Shown: in pieces, positions 25,702-34,728 of the stretch | Layout of the letters: every line of letters begins with the position of its first letter | Position numbering within the stretch: the first letter of the stretch is position 1 | DNA from: Streptomyces caelestis | GTDB lineage: Bacteria > Actinomycetota > Actinomycetes > Streptomycetales > Streptomycetaceae | Direction of reading: 5' to 3' | Assembly: GCF_001279005.1 (NCBI RefSeq) | Contig: NZ_LGCN01000210.1 | Coordinates: forward strand, 186,001-250,000 | Length of the DNA stretch: 64,000 bases | Made by a program: the position numbers and the translations under genes | Notes under the pieces: model-generated | What the model saw: the letters and a program-made list of their open reading frames with translations, nothing else | What the model was told of the DNA's origin: nothing | Database searches by the model: none

Positions 25702-25825
25702 GGTGCTCTCTTCATTACGACGACGGGCGACGAAGCGAGATTGCTTCCAGCGAAGGCCTCAGGCTACCGGCGGGGCCTGCCCCGCGACCAATTCGGTGTC
25801 CCCTACAGCGCTCTCACCCGCTTTG

Positions 25826-25863
25826 TTGACAACGGTTTCCATATTTGTTGAAAATGAGTGTCA
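25826..25863 (+). promoter_or_regulatory. znuA promoter with two Zur boxes
   Basis: A perfect -35 TTGACA (25826-25831), an 18-bp spacer and a -10 GAAAAT (25850-25855) put the start site at or next to the ATG at 25863. The box TGAAAATGAGTGTCA (25849-25863) matches the Zur consensus TGAAAATGATTTTCA at 13 of 15 bases. A second, weaker one, TGACAACGGTTTCCA (25827-25841), matches at 11 and lies exactly 22 bp upstream, on the same helix face. Zinc-loaded Zur would block RNA polymerase completely. Confidence 0.85.
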
Positions 25864-26861
25864 TGAACGTACGACGACACCACATATCCACGGCCGCGCT
25901 GGCCGCGGTCGCCGCCCTCGGTCTCGGCACCCTGACCGCCTGCTCCTCGGACAGCGCCGCCGCGGGCGACGGCGGCACGTTCGACGTCGTCGCCTCGTTC
26001 TACCCGATGGCCTTCCTCGCCGAGCAGATCGGCGGCGAGCACGTCAGCGTCACCAGTCTCACCGAGCCCGGCCAGGAGCCGCACGACCTGGAGATCAGCG
26101 CCCGGCAGACCGCGCGGCTCGAGGAGTCCGACGCGGCGCTCTACCTCAAGGGCCTCCAGCCCTCCGTCGACGAGGCCATCGGCCAGTCCCCGGTCGCCGT
26201 GAAGATCGACGCGGCGACCCTGACCTCCCTGGAGGGGCACGGCGCCGAGGCCGACGGGCACGAGGAGGAGCACGCCGAGGACGAGCACGGCCACGAGCAC
26301 GCCGAGGAGGAGCACGGCCACGAGCACGAGCACGAGGACGGCAAGGACCCCCACGTCTGGCTCGACCCGGTCAAGTACGCCGAGGTGGCCGAGGGCGTCG
26401 GCAAGGCCTTCGAGAAGGCCGACCCGGACCACGCCGCCGACTACCGGAAGAACACCGCGGCCCTGGTCGGCAGGTTGAACGACCTCGACGAGAAGTTCGA
26501 GGCCGGCCTCGCGGACCGGAAGAACAGCGTCTTCATCACCACGCACGCCGCCTTCGGCCACCTCGCCGAGCGCTACGGCCTGACCCAGGAGGCCATCAGC
26601 GGCCTGGACCCCGAGTCCGAGCCCAGTGGGGCGCGCGTGAAGGAACTCCAGGAGACGGCGAAGGCCGACGGCGTCACCACCGTCTTCTACGAGACGCTCG
26701 TCAGCGACAAGACCGCCAAGACCCTCGCCCGCGACACCGGGCTCGGGACGGACGTCCTCGACCCGCTCGAGGGCATCACCGACGCCTCCCGCGGCGACGA
26801 CTACTTCCAGGTCATGGAGGCCAACCTCAAGGCCCTCCGGACGGCCCTGGGCGCCAAGTGA
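25863..26861 (+). CDS. znuA: Zinc ABC transporter, substrate-binding lipoprotein
   Basis: 332 residues from ATG 25863 (MNVRRHHISTAALAAVAALG), chosen over the in-frame TTG 25845 and ATG 25854 because these overlap the promoter and Zur box. Lipobox GTLTAC. Cluster A-1 fold: FDVVASFYPMAFLAEQIGG, EPGQEPHDLEIS (zinc His), the charged His-rich loop between about residues 130 and 165 (HEEEHAEDEHGHEHAEEEHG and more), DPHVWLDP and TTHAAFGHLAERY. The loop probably captures Zn outside the membrane. First gene of znuACB. Confidence 0.96.
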   Translation: MNVRRHHISTAALAAVAALGLGTLTACSSDSAAAGDGGTFDVVASFYPMAFLAEQIGGEHVSVTSLTEPGQEPHDLEISARQTARLEESDAALYLKGLQPSVDEAIGQSPVAVKIDAATLTSLEGHGAEADGHEEEHAEDEHGHEHAEEEHGHEHEHEDGKDPHVWLDPVKYAEVAEGVGKAFEKADPDHAADYRKNTAALVGRLNDLDEKFEAGLADRKNSVFITTHAAFGHLAERYGLTQEAISGLDPESEPSGARVKELQETAKADGVTTVFYETLVSDKTAKTLARDTGLGTDVLDPLEGITDASRGDDYFQVMEANLKALRTALGAK

Positions 26862-26884
26862 CCGACGAACCACCGGAGGACGGC

Positions 26885-27652
26885 ATGACCGAGCCCGTCA
26901 TTTCCCTGCGCGGCGTCCGTGCCGAGCTGGGCTCCCGCCCCGTCCTGCGCGGCATCGACCTCACCGTGCGCCGCGGCGAGGTCGTCGCCCTGCTCGGCGC
27001 CAACGGCTCCGGCAAGTCGACGGCCGTGCGCAGCGTCATCGGCCAGGTACCGGTCAGCGCCGGCGAGATCGAGCTGTTCGGCGCCCCGCGCCACCGGTTC
27101 CGCGACTGGGCGCGCGTGGGCTACGTCCCGCAGCGCACCACCGCCGCCGGCGGCGTGCCCGCCACGGTCACCGAGGTCGTCTCCTCGGGCCGCCTGGCCC
27201 GCACCCGCTTCGGCCTCTTCCGCAAGGCCGACCGCGAGGCCGTGCGCCACGCCCTGGACCTCGTCGGCATGGCGGACCGCGCCAAGGACTCCGTCGACGC
27301 CCTCTCCGGCGGCCAGCACCAGCGGGTCCTGATCGCCCGCGCCCTCGCCGCCGCCCCCGAACTGCTGATCATGGACGAGCCGATGGCGGGCGTCGACCTG
27401 GCCAGCCAGGAGATCCTCGCCGAGACGCTGAGGAGCCAGGTGGCCCGGGGCGCCACGGTCCTCCTCGTCCTGCACGAACTGGGCCCGCTGGAGCCCTTGA
27501 TCGACCGGGCGGTCGTCCTGCGCGACGGCTGCGTCCTGCACGACGGACCGCCCCCGAAGGCCGTCGGCCAGCACGCGCTGCCCGGTCACGACCACGTCCA
27601 CCCGCACGCACCCGCGGGCGCCGAACCGATCCGCACGGGACTGCTGAGCTGA
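26885..27652 (+). CDS. znuC: Zinc ABC transporter, ATPase
   Basis: 255 residues; Shine-Dalgarno GGAGGA before ATG 26885. Walker A GANGSGKST, Q-loop region YVPQRTT, signature LSGGQHQRV, Walker B LLIMDEP, H-loop LLVLHEL. The C-terminal tail is unusually His-rich (GQHALPGHDHVHPHAP) and might sense or buffer zinc in the cytoplasm; this is inference. Overlaps znuB by one base. Confidence 0.96.
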   Translation: MTEPVISLRGVRAELGSRPVLRGIDLTVRRGEVVALLGANGSGKSTAVRSVIGQVPVSAGEIELFGAPRHRFRDWARVGYVPQRTTAAGGVPATVTEVVSSGRLARTRFGLFRKADREAVRHALDLVGMADRAKDSVDALSGGQHQRVLIARALAAAPELLIMDEPMAGVDLASQEILAETLRSQVARGATVLLVLHELGPLEPLIDRAVVLRDGCVLHDGPPPKAVGQHALPGHDHVHPHAPAGAEPIRTGLLS

Positions 27653-28554
27653 TGGAGATCCTCGACTACGCCTTCATGCAGCGGGCGCTGCTCGCCGCCG
27701 TCCTGGTCGGCGTCACCGCCCCCGCCGTCGGCATCTACCTGGTCCAGCGCCGCCAGGCCCTCATGGGCGACGGCATCGGCCACGTGGCCATGACCGGCGT
27801 CGGCCTCGGCTTCCTGCTCAGCTGGTCCCCGATCTGGATGGCGACGCTCGTCTCCGTCCTCGGCGCCGTCTTCATGGAACTGGTCCGCTGGTACGCCAGG
27901 ACCCGCGGCGACATCGCCCTCGCGATGCTCTTCTACGGCGGTATGGCCGGCGGCGTCATGTTCATCAACCTCGCCCCCGGCGGCTCCACCACGAACCTCT
28001 CCTCGTTCCTCTTCGGCTCCCTGTCCACGGTCTCCGAGTCCGACGTCACCGCGATCTGCCTGCTGGCCGCGTTCGTCGTCCTGATCACCGTCGGTCTGCG
28101 CCGGCAGTTGTTCGCGGTCAGCCAGGACGAGGAGTTCGCCCGTGTGACGGGCCTGCCGGTGCGCTTCCTCAACCTGCTCACGGCGGTCACGGCCGCGGTC
28201 ACGGTCTCCGTCGCGATGCGCGTGGTCGGCCTGCTGCTGGTGAGCGCGCTCATGGTGGTGCCCGTCGCGGCGGCCCAGCAGCTCACCCGCAGTTTCGCCG
28301 CGACCTTCGCCATCGCCGTCGCGATCGGCGTCAGCGTGACCATCGGCGGCACGGTCACCTCGTACTACCAGGACGTGCCGCCCGGCGCGACGATCGTGCT
28401 GCTGACCATCGCCGCGTTCATCGCGCTGACCGCGCTGGCCGCCCCGCTGGCCCGCCGCCGCGCCCGGGCGCTGGCCGCCGAACGACCGGGCGGCGACCCG
28501 GCCGAGTGCGCCATTCCGGCCGGACGCGAGGCCGCCGACGAGGTCGGCGCCTGA
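27652..28554 (+). CDS. znuB: Zinc ABC transporter, permease
   Basis: 300 residues, eight or nine membrane helices. Family segments: RQALMGDGIGHVAMTGVGLG (coupling region) and LLLVSALMVVPVAAAQQLTRSF. It forms the membrane channel with ZnuC. Followed after 63 bp by zur. Confidence 0.96.
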   Translation: MEILDYAFMQRALLAAVLVGVTAPAVGIYLVQRRQALMGDGIGHVAMTGVGLGFLLSWSPIWMATLVSVLGAVFMELVRWYARTRGDIALAMLFYGGMAGGVMFINLAPGGSTTNLSSFLFGSLSTVSESDVTAICLLAAFVVLITVGLRRQLFAVSQDEEFARVTGLPVRFLNLLTAVTAAVTVSVAMRVVGLLLVSALMVVPVAAAQQLTRSFAATFAIAVAIGVSVTIGGTVTSYYQDVPPGATIVLLTIAAFIALTALAAPLARRRARALAAERPGGDPAECAIPAGREAADEVGA

Positions 28555-28617
28555 CCGCCCTCCGCCCGGACTGGCACAATGGCCCGGGCAGAGGGCCAGA
28601 TGTGAGGAGGCAATCCG

Positions 28618-29028
28618 GTGACGACCGCAGGACCGCCCGTGAAGGGCCGCTCCACCCGGCAGCGTGCCGCCGTGGCGGCTTGTCTCCAGGAGGTCGACGA
28701 GTTCCGCAGCGCGCAGGAACTCCACGACATGCTCAAGCACAAGGGCGACTCGGTCGGGCTCACCACGGTCTACCGCACGCTCCAGTCCCTCGCCGACGCC
28801 GGCGAGGTCGACGTCCTGCGCACCGCCGACGGCGAGTCCGTCTACCGCCGCTGCTCCACCGGCGACCACCACCACCACCTGGTCTGCCGCACCTGCGGCA
28901 AGGCGGTGGAGGTGGAGGGCCCGGCGGTGGAGAAATGGGCCGAGGCCATCGCGGCGGAACACGGCTACGTCAACGTGGCCCACACGGTCGAGATCTTCGG
29001 CACCTGCGCGGACTGCGCGGCGGCGTAG
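28618..29028 (+). CDS. zur: Zinc uptake regulator (Fur family)
   Basis: 136 residues from GTG 28618 with a strong GAGGAGG. The winged helix (STRQRAAVAACLQE ... TTVYRTLQSLADAG) is followed by the metal-sensing domain: GDHHHHLVCRTCGKAVEVEG and IFGTCADCAA, whose two CxxC pairs hold the structural zinc. It represses znuACB through the boxes at 25827-25863, and its placement downstream gives feedback. Confidence 0.95.
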   Translation: MTTAGPPVKGRSTRQRAAVAACLQEVDEFRSAQELHDMLKHKGDSVGLTTVYRTLQSLADAGEVDVLRTADGESVYRRCSTGDHHHHLVCRTCGKAVEVEGPAVEKWAEAIAAEHGYVNVAHTVEIFGTCADCAAA

Positions 29029-29052
29029 CGCCGCCGCGCCGGGACCGGGCCC

Positions 29053-29895
29053 CTACTCGGCGTCGCCCGACCGGCCCTCCATGGCCAGCAGTTCCTCGTT
29101 CGGGATCGCCCCGCCGAACCGCCGGTCCCGGGAGGCGAACTCCAGGCACGCCCGCCACAGGTCGCGCCGGTCGAAGTCCGGCCACAGGACGTCCTGGAAG
29201 ACCATCTCGGCGTACGCGCTCTGCCACAGCAGGTAGTTCGACGTGCGCTGCTCACCGCTCGGCCGCAGGAACAGGTCCACGTCCGGCATGTCCGGGTAGT
29301 ACATGTACCTCTGCAGCGTCTTCTCGTCGACCTTCGACGGGTCGAGCCGGCCGGCCCGCACGTCCTCCGCGAGCGCCTGCGCCGCGTCCGCGATCTCCGC
29401 CCGGCCGCCGTAGTTCATGCAGAAGTACAGCGTCAGCCGGTCGTTGTCCTTCGTCTGCTCCTGGGCGATCTGCAGCTCCTTGGCCACCGACTTCCACAGC
29501 TTGGGCATCCGCCCGACCCACCGCACCCGCACGCCCAGCTCGTCGAGCTGGTCACGGGACTTGCGGATGAAGTCCCGGTTGAAGTTCATCAGGAAGCGCA
29601 CCTCGTCCGGCGACCGCTTCCAGTTCTCGGTGGAGAAGGCGTACAGCGAGATCGCGCCGACCCCCATCTCGATCCCGCCCTGGAGCACGTCCAGCACCCG
29701 CTCGGCGCCGACCTTGTGCCCCTCGGTGCGCGGCAGCCCCCGCTCCTTCGCCCACCGCCCGTTGCCGTCCATGACGATCGCCACGTGCTTCGGGATCAGT
29801 TCCCCGGGAAGCTTCGGAGGCCGCGCGCCGGACGGGTGCGGTTCCGGCGTCCTGTACTCCCGGCGCCGACGCCCCAGGAACCCGCGTACCACCAT
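29053..29895 (-). CDS. uppS: Isoprenyl transferase (undecaprenyl diphosphate synthase type)
   Basis: 280 residues. The cis-prenyltransferase signature [20 protein letters not shown] carries the catalytic Asp and the diphosphate-binding region. [40 protein letters not shown] and [20 protein letters not shown] are the other conserved blocks. It makes the long-chain polyprenyl carrier for wall synthesis. A 38-residue basic N-terminal extension is usual for streptomycetes. Convergent with zur and downstream of recO. Confidence 0.95.
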   Translation of the reverse strand: MVVRGFLGRRRREYRTPEPHPSGARPPKLPGELIPKHVAIVMDGNGRWAKERGLPRTEGHKVGAERVLDVLQGGIEMGVGAISLYAFSTENWKRSPDEVRFLMNFNRDFIRKSRDQLDELGVRVRWVGRMPKLWKSVAKELQIAQEQTKDNDRLTLYFCMNYGGRAEIADAAQALAEDVRAGRLDPSKVDEKTLQRYMYYPDMPDVDLFLRPSGEQRTSNYLLWQSAYAEMVFQDVLWPDFDRRDLWRACLEFASRDRRFGGAIPNEELLAMEGRSGDAE

Positions 29896-29916
29896 GTGTC
29901 TCTCGTCTCCTCGCGC

Positions 29917-30663
29917 TTACTTCTCGACGTACCTCAGCGAACGCAGCCCGCGCTCCAGGTGCCAGTGCAGGTAGGCGGACACCAGCCCGCTCCCCTCCCG
30001 GACGTACCGCGCCTCGCACGCGTCCGCGGTCTCCCAGTCTCCCGTAAGCAGCGCTCCGAGGAGTCCCAGGGCCTGCGGCGAGGGTACGACGCTGCCGGGC
30101 ACCCGGCAGTCGACGCAGACGGAACCGCCGGACGCGACCGAGAAGAACCGGTTCGGCCCGGGCATGCCGCACTTCGCGCAGTCGGTGAAGCTGGGCGCGT
30201 ACCCGTTGACGGCGAGGGAGCGCAGCAGGAACGCGTCGAGCACGAGGTGCGGCGCGTGCTCGCCCCGGGCGAGTGTCCGCAGGGCCCCGACCAGCAGCAG
30301 GTACTGCTGCACCGCCGGCTCGCCCTCGTGGTCGGTGAACCGCTCGGCGGTCTCCAGCATGGCGGTGCCCGCGGTGTACCGCGCGTAGTCGGTGACGATC
30401 CCGCCCCCGTACGGCGCTATCGTCTCGCTCTGCGTGCACAGGGGCAGACCGCGGCCGATCAGCTCGCTCCCCTTCGAGAAGAACTGCACGTCCACGTGCG
30501 AGAACGGTTCGAGGCGCGCGCCGAACTTCGACTTCGTCCGGCGCACGCCCCTCGCCACCGTGCGTACCCGCCCGTGACCGCGCGTGAGCAGGGTGATGAT
30601 CCGGTCCGCCTCACCCAGCTTCTGGGTGCGCAGCACGATGCCGTCGTCGCGGAACAGACTCAT
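29917..30663 (-). CDS. recO: DNA repair protein RecO
   Basis: 248 residues from ATG 30663 (MSLFRDDGIVLRTQKL); an ATG 9 bp upstream is an alternative. N-terminal OB-fold (DRIITLLTRGHGRVRTVARG), helical middle and a zinc site with CAKCGMPG and CVDC. It loads RecA at gaps with RecF/RecR. Linkage to uppS is conserved in actinobacteria. Confidence 0.95.
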   Translation of the reverse strand: MSLFRDDGIVLRTQKLGEADRIITLLTRGHGRVRTVARGVRRTKSKFGARLEPFSHVDVQFFSKGSELIGRGLPLCTQSETIAPYGGGIVTDYARYTAGTAMLETAERFTDHEGEPAVQQYLLLVGALRTLARGEHAPHLVLDAFLLRSLAVNGYAPSFTDCAKCGMPGPNRFFSVASGGSVCVDCRVPGSVVPSPQALGLLGALLTGDWETADACEARYVREGSGLVSAYLHWHLERGLRSLRYVEK

Positions 30664-30684
30664 GGCATCCATTGTCGCCCATGC

Positions 30685-30900
30685 TCACGGCACGTCCCCC
30701 CGGCTCCGGGCATTGGCGTACGCCGTCGCCGCGCGCAGCCGCTCGGCGGGCGTGGCGTGCCGTACGGCACCGGGGTCGGCGTCCCACTCCCGGCCGCCGC
30801 CGTACGGCCTCAGCTGGACGTAGGGCCCCTCATGCCCCGTGACCACGCCGATCCGCTCGGTCCGGGTGTCCACGACATGCGCGCCGACGGGCGGCCTCAC
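30685..30900 (-). CDS. Small conserved Streptomyces protein, partner of XRE/DUF397 locus
   Basis: 71 residues from a GTG overlapping the stop of the upstream gene (GTGA). PPVGAHVVDTRTERIGVVTG and GPYVQLRPYGGGREWDADP suggest a small beta barrel; the end is a short helix (ATPAERLRAATAYANARS). From family knowledge, this protein is usually coded beside the next one and near XRE/DUF397 regulator genes. Function unknown. Confidence 0.75.
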   Translation of the reverse strand: MRPPVGAHVVDTRTERIGVVTGHEGPYVQLRPYGGGREWDADPGAVRHATPAERLRAATAYANARSRGDVP

Positions 30901-31106
30901 CGCACCACCGCCGCCGCGATCCGCCGCGCGGTCTCCACGGAACACCGCCCCAGTTCCACGAGCGGACAGGGCGCTTCCCGCGCAAGGCTCACCGGGTCCA
31001 GCCCCAGTGACGGCAGGGAAATTCCGGCCTTCGCGAGCGCCGCCCGCAATTCCTTCACCACATCCTCCGCTTCTTCGGCGCAGAGCGCCGGGTGTCGTGC
31101 CTCCAC
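30897..31106 (-). CDS. Small conserved protein, first of a two-gene unit
   Basis: 69 residues from a GTG with GAGGGG upstream. Mostly helical: EEAEDVVKELRAALAKAGIS, then LVELGRCSVETARRIAAAVV. It contains two Cys (PALCAEE, APCPLVELGRC). Divergent from the XRE regulator gene across 115 bp. No function can be assigned. Confidence 0.75.
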   Translation of the reverse strand: MEARHPALCAEEAEDVVKELRAALAKAGISLPSLGLDPVSLAREAPCPLVELGRCSVETARRIAAAVVR

Positions 31107-31221
31107 GGTGATCCCCTCGCTTTTCCGGTTTCATTCTTCGCGCCTCCAGAATGCCGTGTCACACCTACACTCGAAAGGAGGCCGTGCGCTACAAGTGCGG
31201 GTCTTCACAAGGGGGTTGGTT

Positions 31222-32055
31222 ATGGCCAATGGTTCACGTCAAGCGGCGTGGGAGTTCTTCGGCGCGGAACTGAAGCGCCGGCGCGAGGACGCGGGGTTCA
31301 CGCAGGTGGAGCTGGGTACGAGGGTCTTCGTGTCGGGCGGCTACATCGGCCAGTTCGAACAGGCGATTCGTAAGCCACAATTGGATGTGGCCCAGCGGAT
31401 CGACGACGCGCTGCAAACCGACGGCATTTTCGAGCGGCTGTGCCGGAAGCTGATTGATGACCGGCGGTATGCGGATTACTTCGCGAAGGCGGCGGAGCTG
31501 GAGACACTGGCAACGAGTATCTGTGAGTTCGCTCCCGCACTGGTCCCGGGACTGTTGCAGACACCGGCCTATGCGAAGGCGGTCACCCTGGCGATGAATC
31601 CGTTCGCGCTCGATGAGTTCATCGACGAGAAGGTATCGGGGCGCGTAGAGCGTGGGCGCATCCTCAAGGACGAGTCGCGACCGGTGTATTGGGCGATCCT
31701 GCACGAGAACGTCCTGCGGATCCCAGTCGGCGGGGCGGCCGTGATGGCGGAGCAACTGGAGCACGTCGCGAGACTCGCGCGGGAGCGGGCGGTAGTGGCG
31801 CAGGTGTTGCCGTACACGGCTGGCGGGTACGCCGTGATGACCGGAGACCTACGGCTCATGGAGTTCGACGACGCACCGCCGACGGCCTATACAGAGGCGG
31901 TGTATTCAGGAAGTCTGCTGGACGATCCGGCCGTGGTGAAGCGAGCGCAGTGGGCATACGATCTGCTCAGGGCGGACGCGCTGCCACCGGAGGCGTCGCT
32001 GGCCCTGATCGAATCAGCGGCGGAAGGCTTCAGACGATGCGCGAGTACGACCTGA
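31222..32055 (+). CDS. XRE-family regulator with DUF5753 ligand-like domain
   Basis: 277 residues from ATG 31222 (GGGGG upstream; a stronger AAAGGAGG at 31174-31181 is oddly far). Helix-turn-helix at about 13-60 (FGAELKRRREDAGFTQVELG ... SGGYIGQFEQAIRKP). DUF5753 follows, recognisable by VPGLLQTPAYAKAV, RVERGRIL, YWAILHENVLRIPVGG and VLPYTAGGYAVM. In Streptomyces many such proteins (WhiJ-like) work with a DUF397 partner in developmental control; which genes this one controls is unknown. Confidence 0.9.
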   Translation: MANGSRQAAWEFFGAELKRRREDAGFTQVELGTRVFVSGGYIGQFEQAIRKPQLDVAQRIDDALQTDGIFERLCRKLIDDRRYADYFAKAAELETLATSICEFAPALVPGLLQTPAYAKAVTLAMNPFALDEFIDEKVSGRVERGRILKDESRPVYWAILHENVLRIPVGGAAVMAEQLEHVARLARERAVVAQVLPYTAGGYAVMTGDLRLMEFDDAPPTAYTEAVYSGSLLDDPAVVKRAQWAYDLLRADALPPEASLALIESAAEGFRRCASTT

Positions 32056-32312
32056 GCGAGGCACGCTGGCGCAAGAGCACCTACAGCGACGGCAACGGAG
32101 GCAACTGCGTCGAGGTCGCCCACGACTTCCCCGGCGCGGCCCGCTGGCGCAAGAGCACGTACAGCGGTGGCAGTGGCGGCGAGGAATGCGTCGAAGTCGC
32201 CGCCGGACTCCCCGGTGTCGTCCCCGTCCGGGACAGCAAAGTGACCGGCGGTCCGGTGATCGTCGTCGGGTCGGTGGCCTGGACGGAGTTCATGGGCGGC
32301 ATCGGTCGCTAA
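32037..32312 (+). CDS. DUF397 protein with a duplicated repeat
   Basis: 91 residues; starts inside the XRE gene (19-bp overlap). Two DUF397 units in a row: ARWRKSTYSDGNGGNCVEVA (incomplete, no VRDSK part) and ARWRKSTYSGGSGGEECVEV followed by VPVRDSKVTGGPVIVVG. DUF397 proteins are small partners, possibly antagonists, of XRE/DUF5753 regulators. The partial duplication of the first unit is unusual. Confidence 0.85.
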   Translation: MREYDLSEARWRKSTYSDGNGGNCVEVAHDFPGAARWRKSTYSGGSGGEECVEVAAGLPGVVPVRDSKVTGGPVIVVGSVAWTEFMGGIGR

Positions 32313-32430
32313 GAGGCCCTGACAGCAGGCGAATTGATGTGAACGGCCGCTCGCCGTCCGACGTATCGTGCGTCCGCGCGCGATCTTCCGCGGGTGTCTG
32401 CCGTCTTACCGCCCGTGGGGGGCCATCGCC

Positions 32431-33135
32431 ATGCTCACATCCAAGGATGAACTCAGACCGCGTCCGCCGCTGCCCGGCGGCATGCCGCCACTCGCCTCGC
32501 GCGGCCTCCTCGTCGCCGTGGTGGCGGCGTTCGCCGCCACCGCGCTCGGCGACCTGTTCGCCGTGTACACCGGTGTCCGGCTCCACGCGGTGATCGACGG
32601 CGACGTGACCGCGTCGAACCTGGAGGCCGCGTACTCGCTGTACGAGAGTGCGGGGCGGGTCCAGGTGGTCACGAGCCTGTTCTGCGCGGTGCTCTTCATC
32701 ACCTGATTCTTCCTGATGCGCCGTCGCATCGAGCCCCTGGCACCGAACTGGTTCCGCAAGGGACCCGGGTGGGCGATCGGTGCCTGGTTCATCCCCGTGG
32801 CCAACCTGTGGCTGCCGTACCGCATCGCGGCCGACATGTGGAATGCCTGCGCACTGCTGCCGACCGAGGGGAGATCGCACCGGTTGCCGATGTGGCCGGT
32901 GAACCTGTGGTGGGGCCTGTTCGTCGGGGCGACCCTGCTCGGCCGGTACACCTCCGCACGCCTCGACATGACCGACTCGCTCGCCGGGCTCAGCGACGCC
33001 GTGACGCTGTACCTCGCCGTCGACCTTCTGTACGCCGCCACCGCCGGGGCCGCCGTGGTCTTCGCCGTACGGCTGACAGCCCTGCAACGGCTGAAGGCGA
33101 CCGAGGGTCTGTCCCGGACGCCGGTCGAGGCGTGA
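32431..33135 (+). pseudogene. DUF4328 membrane protein interrupted by an in-frame TGA
   Basis: ATG 32431 (GGGGGG upstream) opens a frame that runs to a TGA at 32704-32706 and continues in the same frame to 33133-33135. Reading through gives SLFCAVLFIT-stop-FFLMRRRIEP, then GPGWAIGAWFIPVANLWLPY and MWPVNLWWGLFVG. These are typical DUF4328 blocks, and the family normally has Trp at the stop position, so TGG to TGA explains it. About four helices would be lost. Probably a recent pseudogene or a base-call error. Confidence 0.8.
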
Positions 33136-33249
33136 CCGTCGAGCCACGCGCAGACAGGCGCCCCTCACAACCCCCTGGGGCAAACCCCAACAAGAACAGG
33201 GGCGTTGCCCGGATGTGAGCGGGGCCGTGCTGCGACAAAGCTCGTACGC

Positions 33250-34728
33250 ATGCCGTCAACCACACGCACCCTCGCCCTCACCGCCGTACCCGCCGCCCTC
33301 CTCGTCGCCCTGCTCCCACCCCTGACCGCCCAAGCCGTACCCGCGTCCCTCGCCTGGGGATCCTGCGCGGGCACGGCCGGCGCCGACCCCCGCCAGGAGT
33401 GCGCCACCCTCCGGGTCCCCATGGACCACGCCGACCCCGACGGCCCGCAGATCTCCCTCGCCGTCTCCCGCATCCCCGCCGAGAACCCCACATCCCGCCG
33501 CGGCGCCCTCTTCCTCATCCCCGGCGGACCGGGCGGCTCCAGCCTCAACGACCCTTCCGGCAAGGGACAGAAGCTGCCGCAGGGCGTACGCGACCAGTAC
33601 GACCTGATCGGCTTCGCACCCCGCGGCGTCTCCCCCTCCGCCTCCGTCGGCTGCGGACTGGACCACGCCGACCTCGCCACCTCCAAGCTGCGCCCCTGGC
33701 CCGCCCCGGACGGCTCGATCGACGGGAACATCGCCACCGCCGAGCGCGTCGCGACCACCTGCGCACGCAACGGCGGTGAGCTGATCCGCCACCTCAGCAC
33801 GCGCGACAACGCCCGCGACCTCGACCGCCTCCGCGCCGCGCTGGGCGAGCGGAGGATCTCCGCGTGGGGTGTCTCGTACGGGACGTACGTCGGAGCCGTC
33901 TACAGCCAGATGTTCCCGCACCGCACGGACCGGATCGTGCTGGACAGCAACGACGACCCCGACCCCACCCGCGTGGCCCGCGCCTGGCTCGCCGGGCACG
34001 AGCAGGGGGTCGAGGACACGTTCCCGCACTTCGCGGCGTGGGCGTCGGCGCCCGGCAACCCGGACCGGGTCGCGGACACGGCCGCCGAGGTCCGTCCGCT
34101 GTTCCTGCGGCTCGCCGCCCGCCTCGACCGCGAACCGATCCCCTGGCCCGGTGCCAACCCCGAGGAGCTGAACGGCAACGTCCTGCGCCAGACCATGCTG
34201 GACAGCCTCTACCGGCCCAGCCGTTACCCGACCCTCGCCAAGCTGATGCGGGCCGCCCGGCAGGGCACCGTACCGCCCGCACCGGCCGCCCCGCCCGAGT
34301 CGGTGCTGCAGAACGTGACCGCCGTCGGCGTCGGGACGCTCTGCAACGACGTGGCCTGGCCCGGGTCCGCCGCCGTGTACCGGAAGGACGTCGCCGAGAG
34401 CCGGGCGAAGTTCCCGCTCACCGCCGGCATGCCCCGCAACGCGATGCCGTGCGCCGCCTGGCCGTACCAGCCCCGCGAGGCGCCCGTACGGATCACCGGC
34501 CGGGGACCGTCCAACGTCCTCCTGATCCAGAACGAACGGGACGTCGCCACTCCGCTCGGCGGCGCCCTGAAGCTCCGCGAGGCGTTCGGCCGCCGCGCCG
34601 TCATGGTCACCGTGGACTCCACCGGCCACGACGCCTACCTGGCCAACGGCAACGAGTGCGGCGACCGCACGGTCTCCCACTACCTGGCCACCGGCGAGCG
34701 CCCCCGGCAGGACACGTACTGCCGCTAG
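33250..34728 (+). CDS. Secreted alpha/beta-hydrolase (tripeptidyl aminopeptidase-like)
   Basis: 492 residues from ATG 33250. Signal peptide about 1-30 (LALTAVPAALLVALLPPLTAQA). Oxyanion region FLIPGGPGGSS, nucleophile elbow ISAWGVSYGTYVGA (Ser), Asp in LLIQNERDVATP, His in DSTGHDAYL, and the C-terminal TAP-like domain seen in Streptomyces SlpD/SlpE and mycelium-associated proteinases. Several Cys may form disulfides. It probably trims tri- or dipeptides from the N-terminus of proteins outside the cell. Confidence 0.9.
   Translation: MPSTTRTLALTAVPAALLVALLPPLTAQAVPASLAWGSCAGTAGADPRQECATLRVPMDHADPDGPQISLAVSRIPAENPTSRRGALFLIPGGPGGSSLNDPSGKGQKLPQGVRDQYDLIGFAPRGVSPSASVGCGLDHADLATSKLRPWPAPDGSIDGNIATAERVATTCARNGGELIRHLSTRDNARDLDRLRAALGERRISAWGVSYGTYVGAVYSQMFPHRTDRIVLDSNDDPDPTRVARAWLAGHEQGVEDTFPHFAAWASAPGNPDRVADTAAEVRPLFLRLAARLDREPIPWPGANPEELNGNVLRQTMLDSLYRPSRYPTLAKLMRAARQGTVPPAPAAPPESVLQNVTAVGVGTLCNDVAWPGSAAVYRKDVAESRAKFPLTAGMPRNAMPCAAWPYQPREAPVRITGRGPSNVLLIQNERDVATPLGGALKLREAFGRRAVMVTVDSTGHDAYLANGNECGDRTVSHYLATGERPRQDTYCR

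Noticed and set aside
31184..31273. A 29-codon frame after a strong AAAGGAGG, overlapping the XRE regulator start
   Set aside because: Could be an upstream ORF controlling the regulator, but its peptide has no recognisable character and overlap alone is weak evidence.
32704..32706. Selenocysteine at the DUF4328 TGA
   Set aside because: The family has Trp there, not Cys, and no selenocysteine insertion structure was seen.
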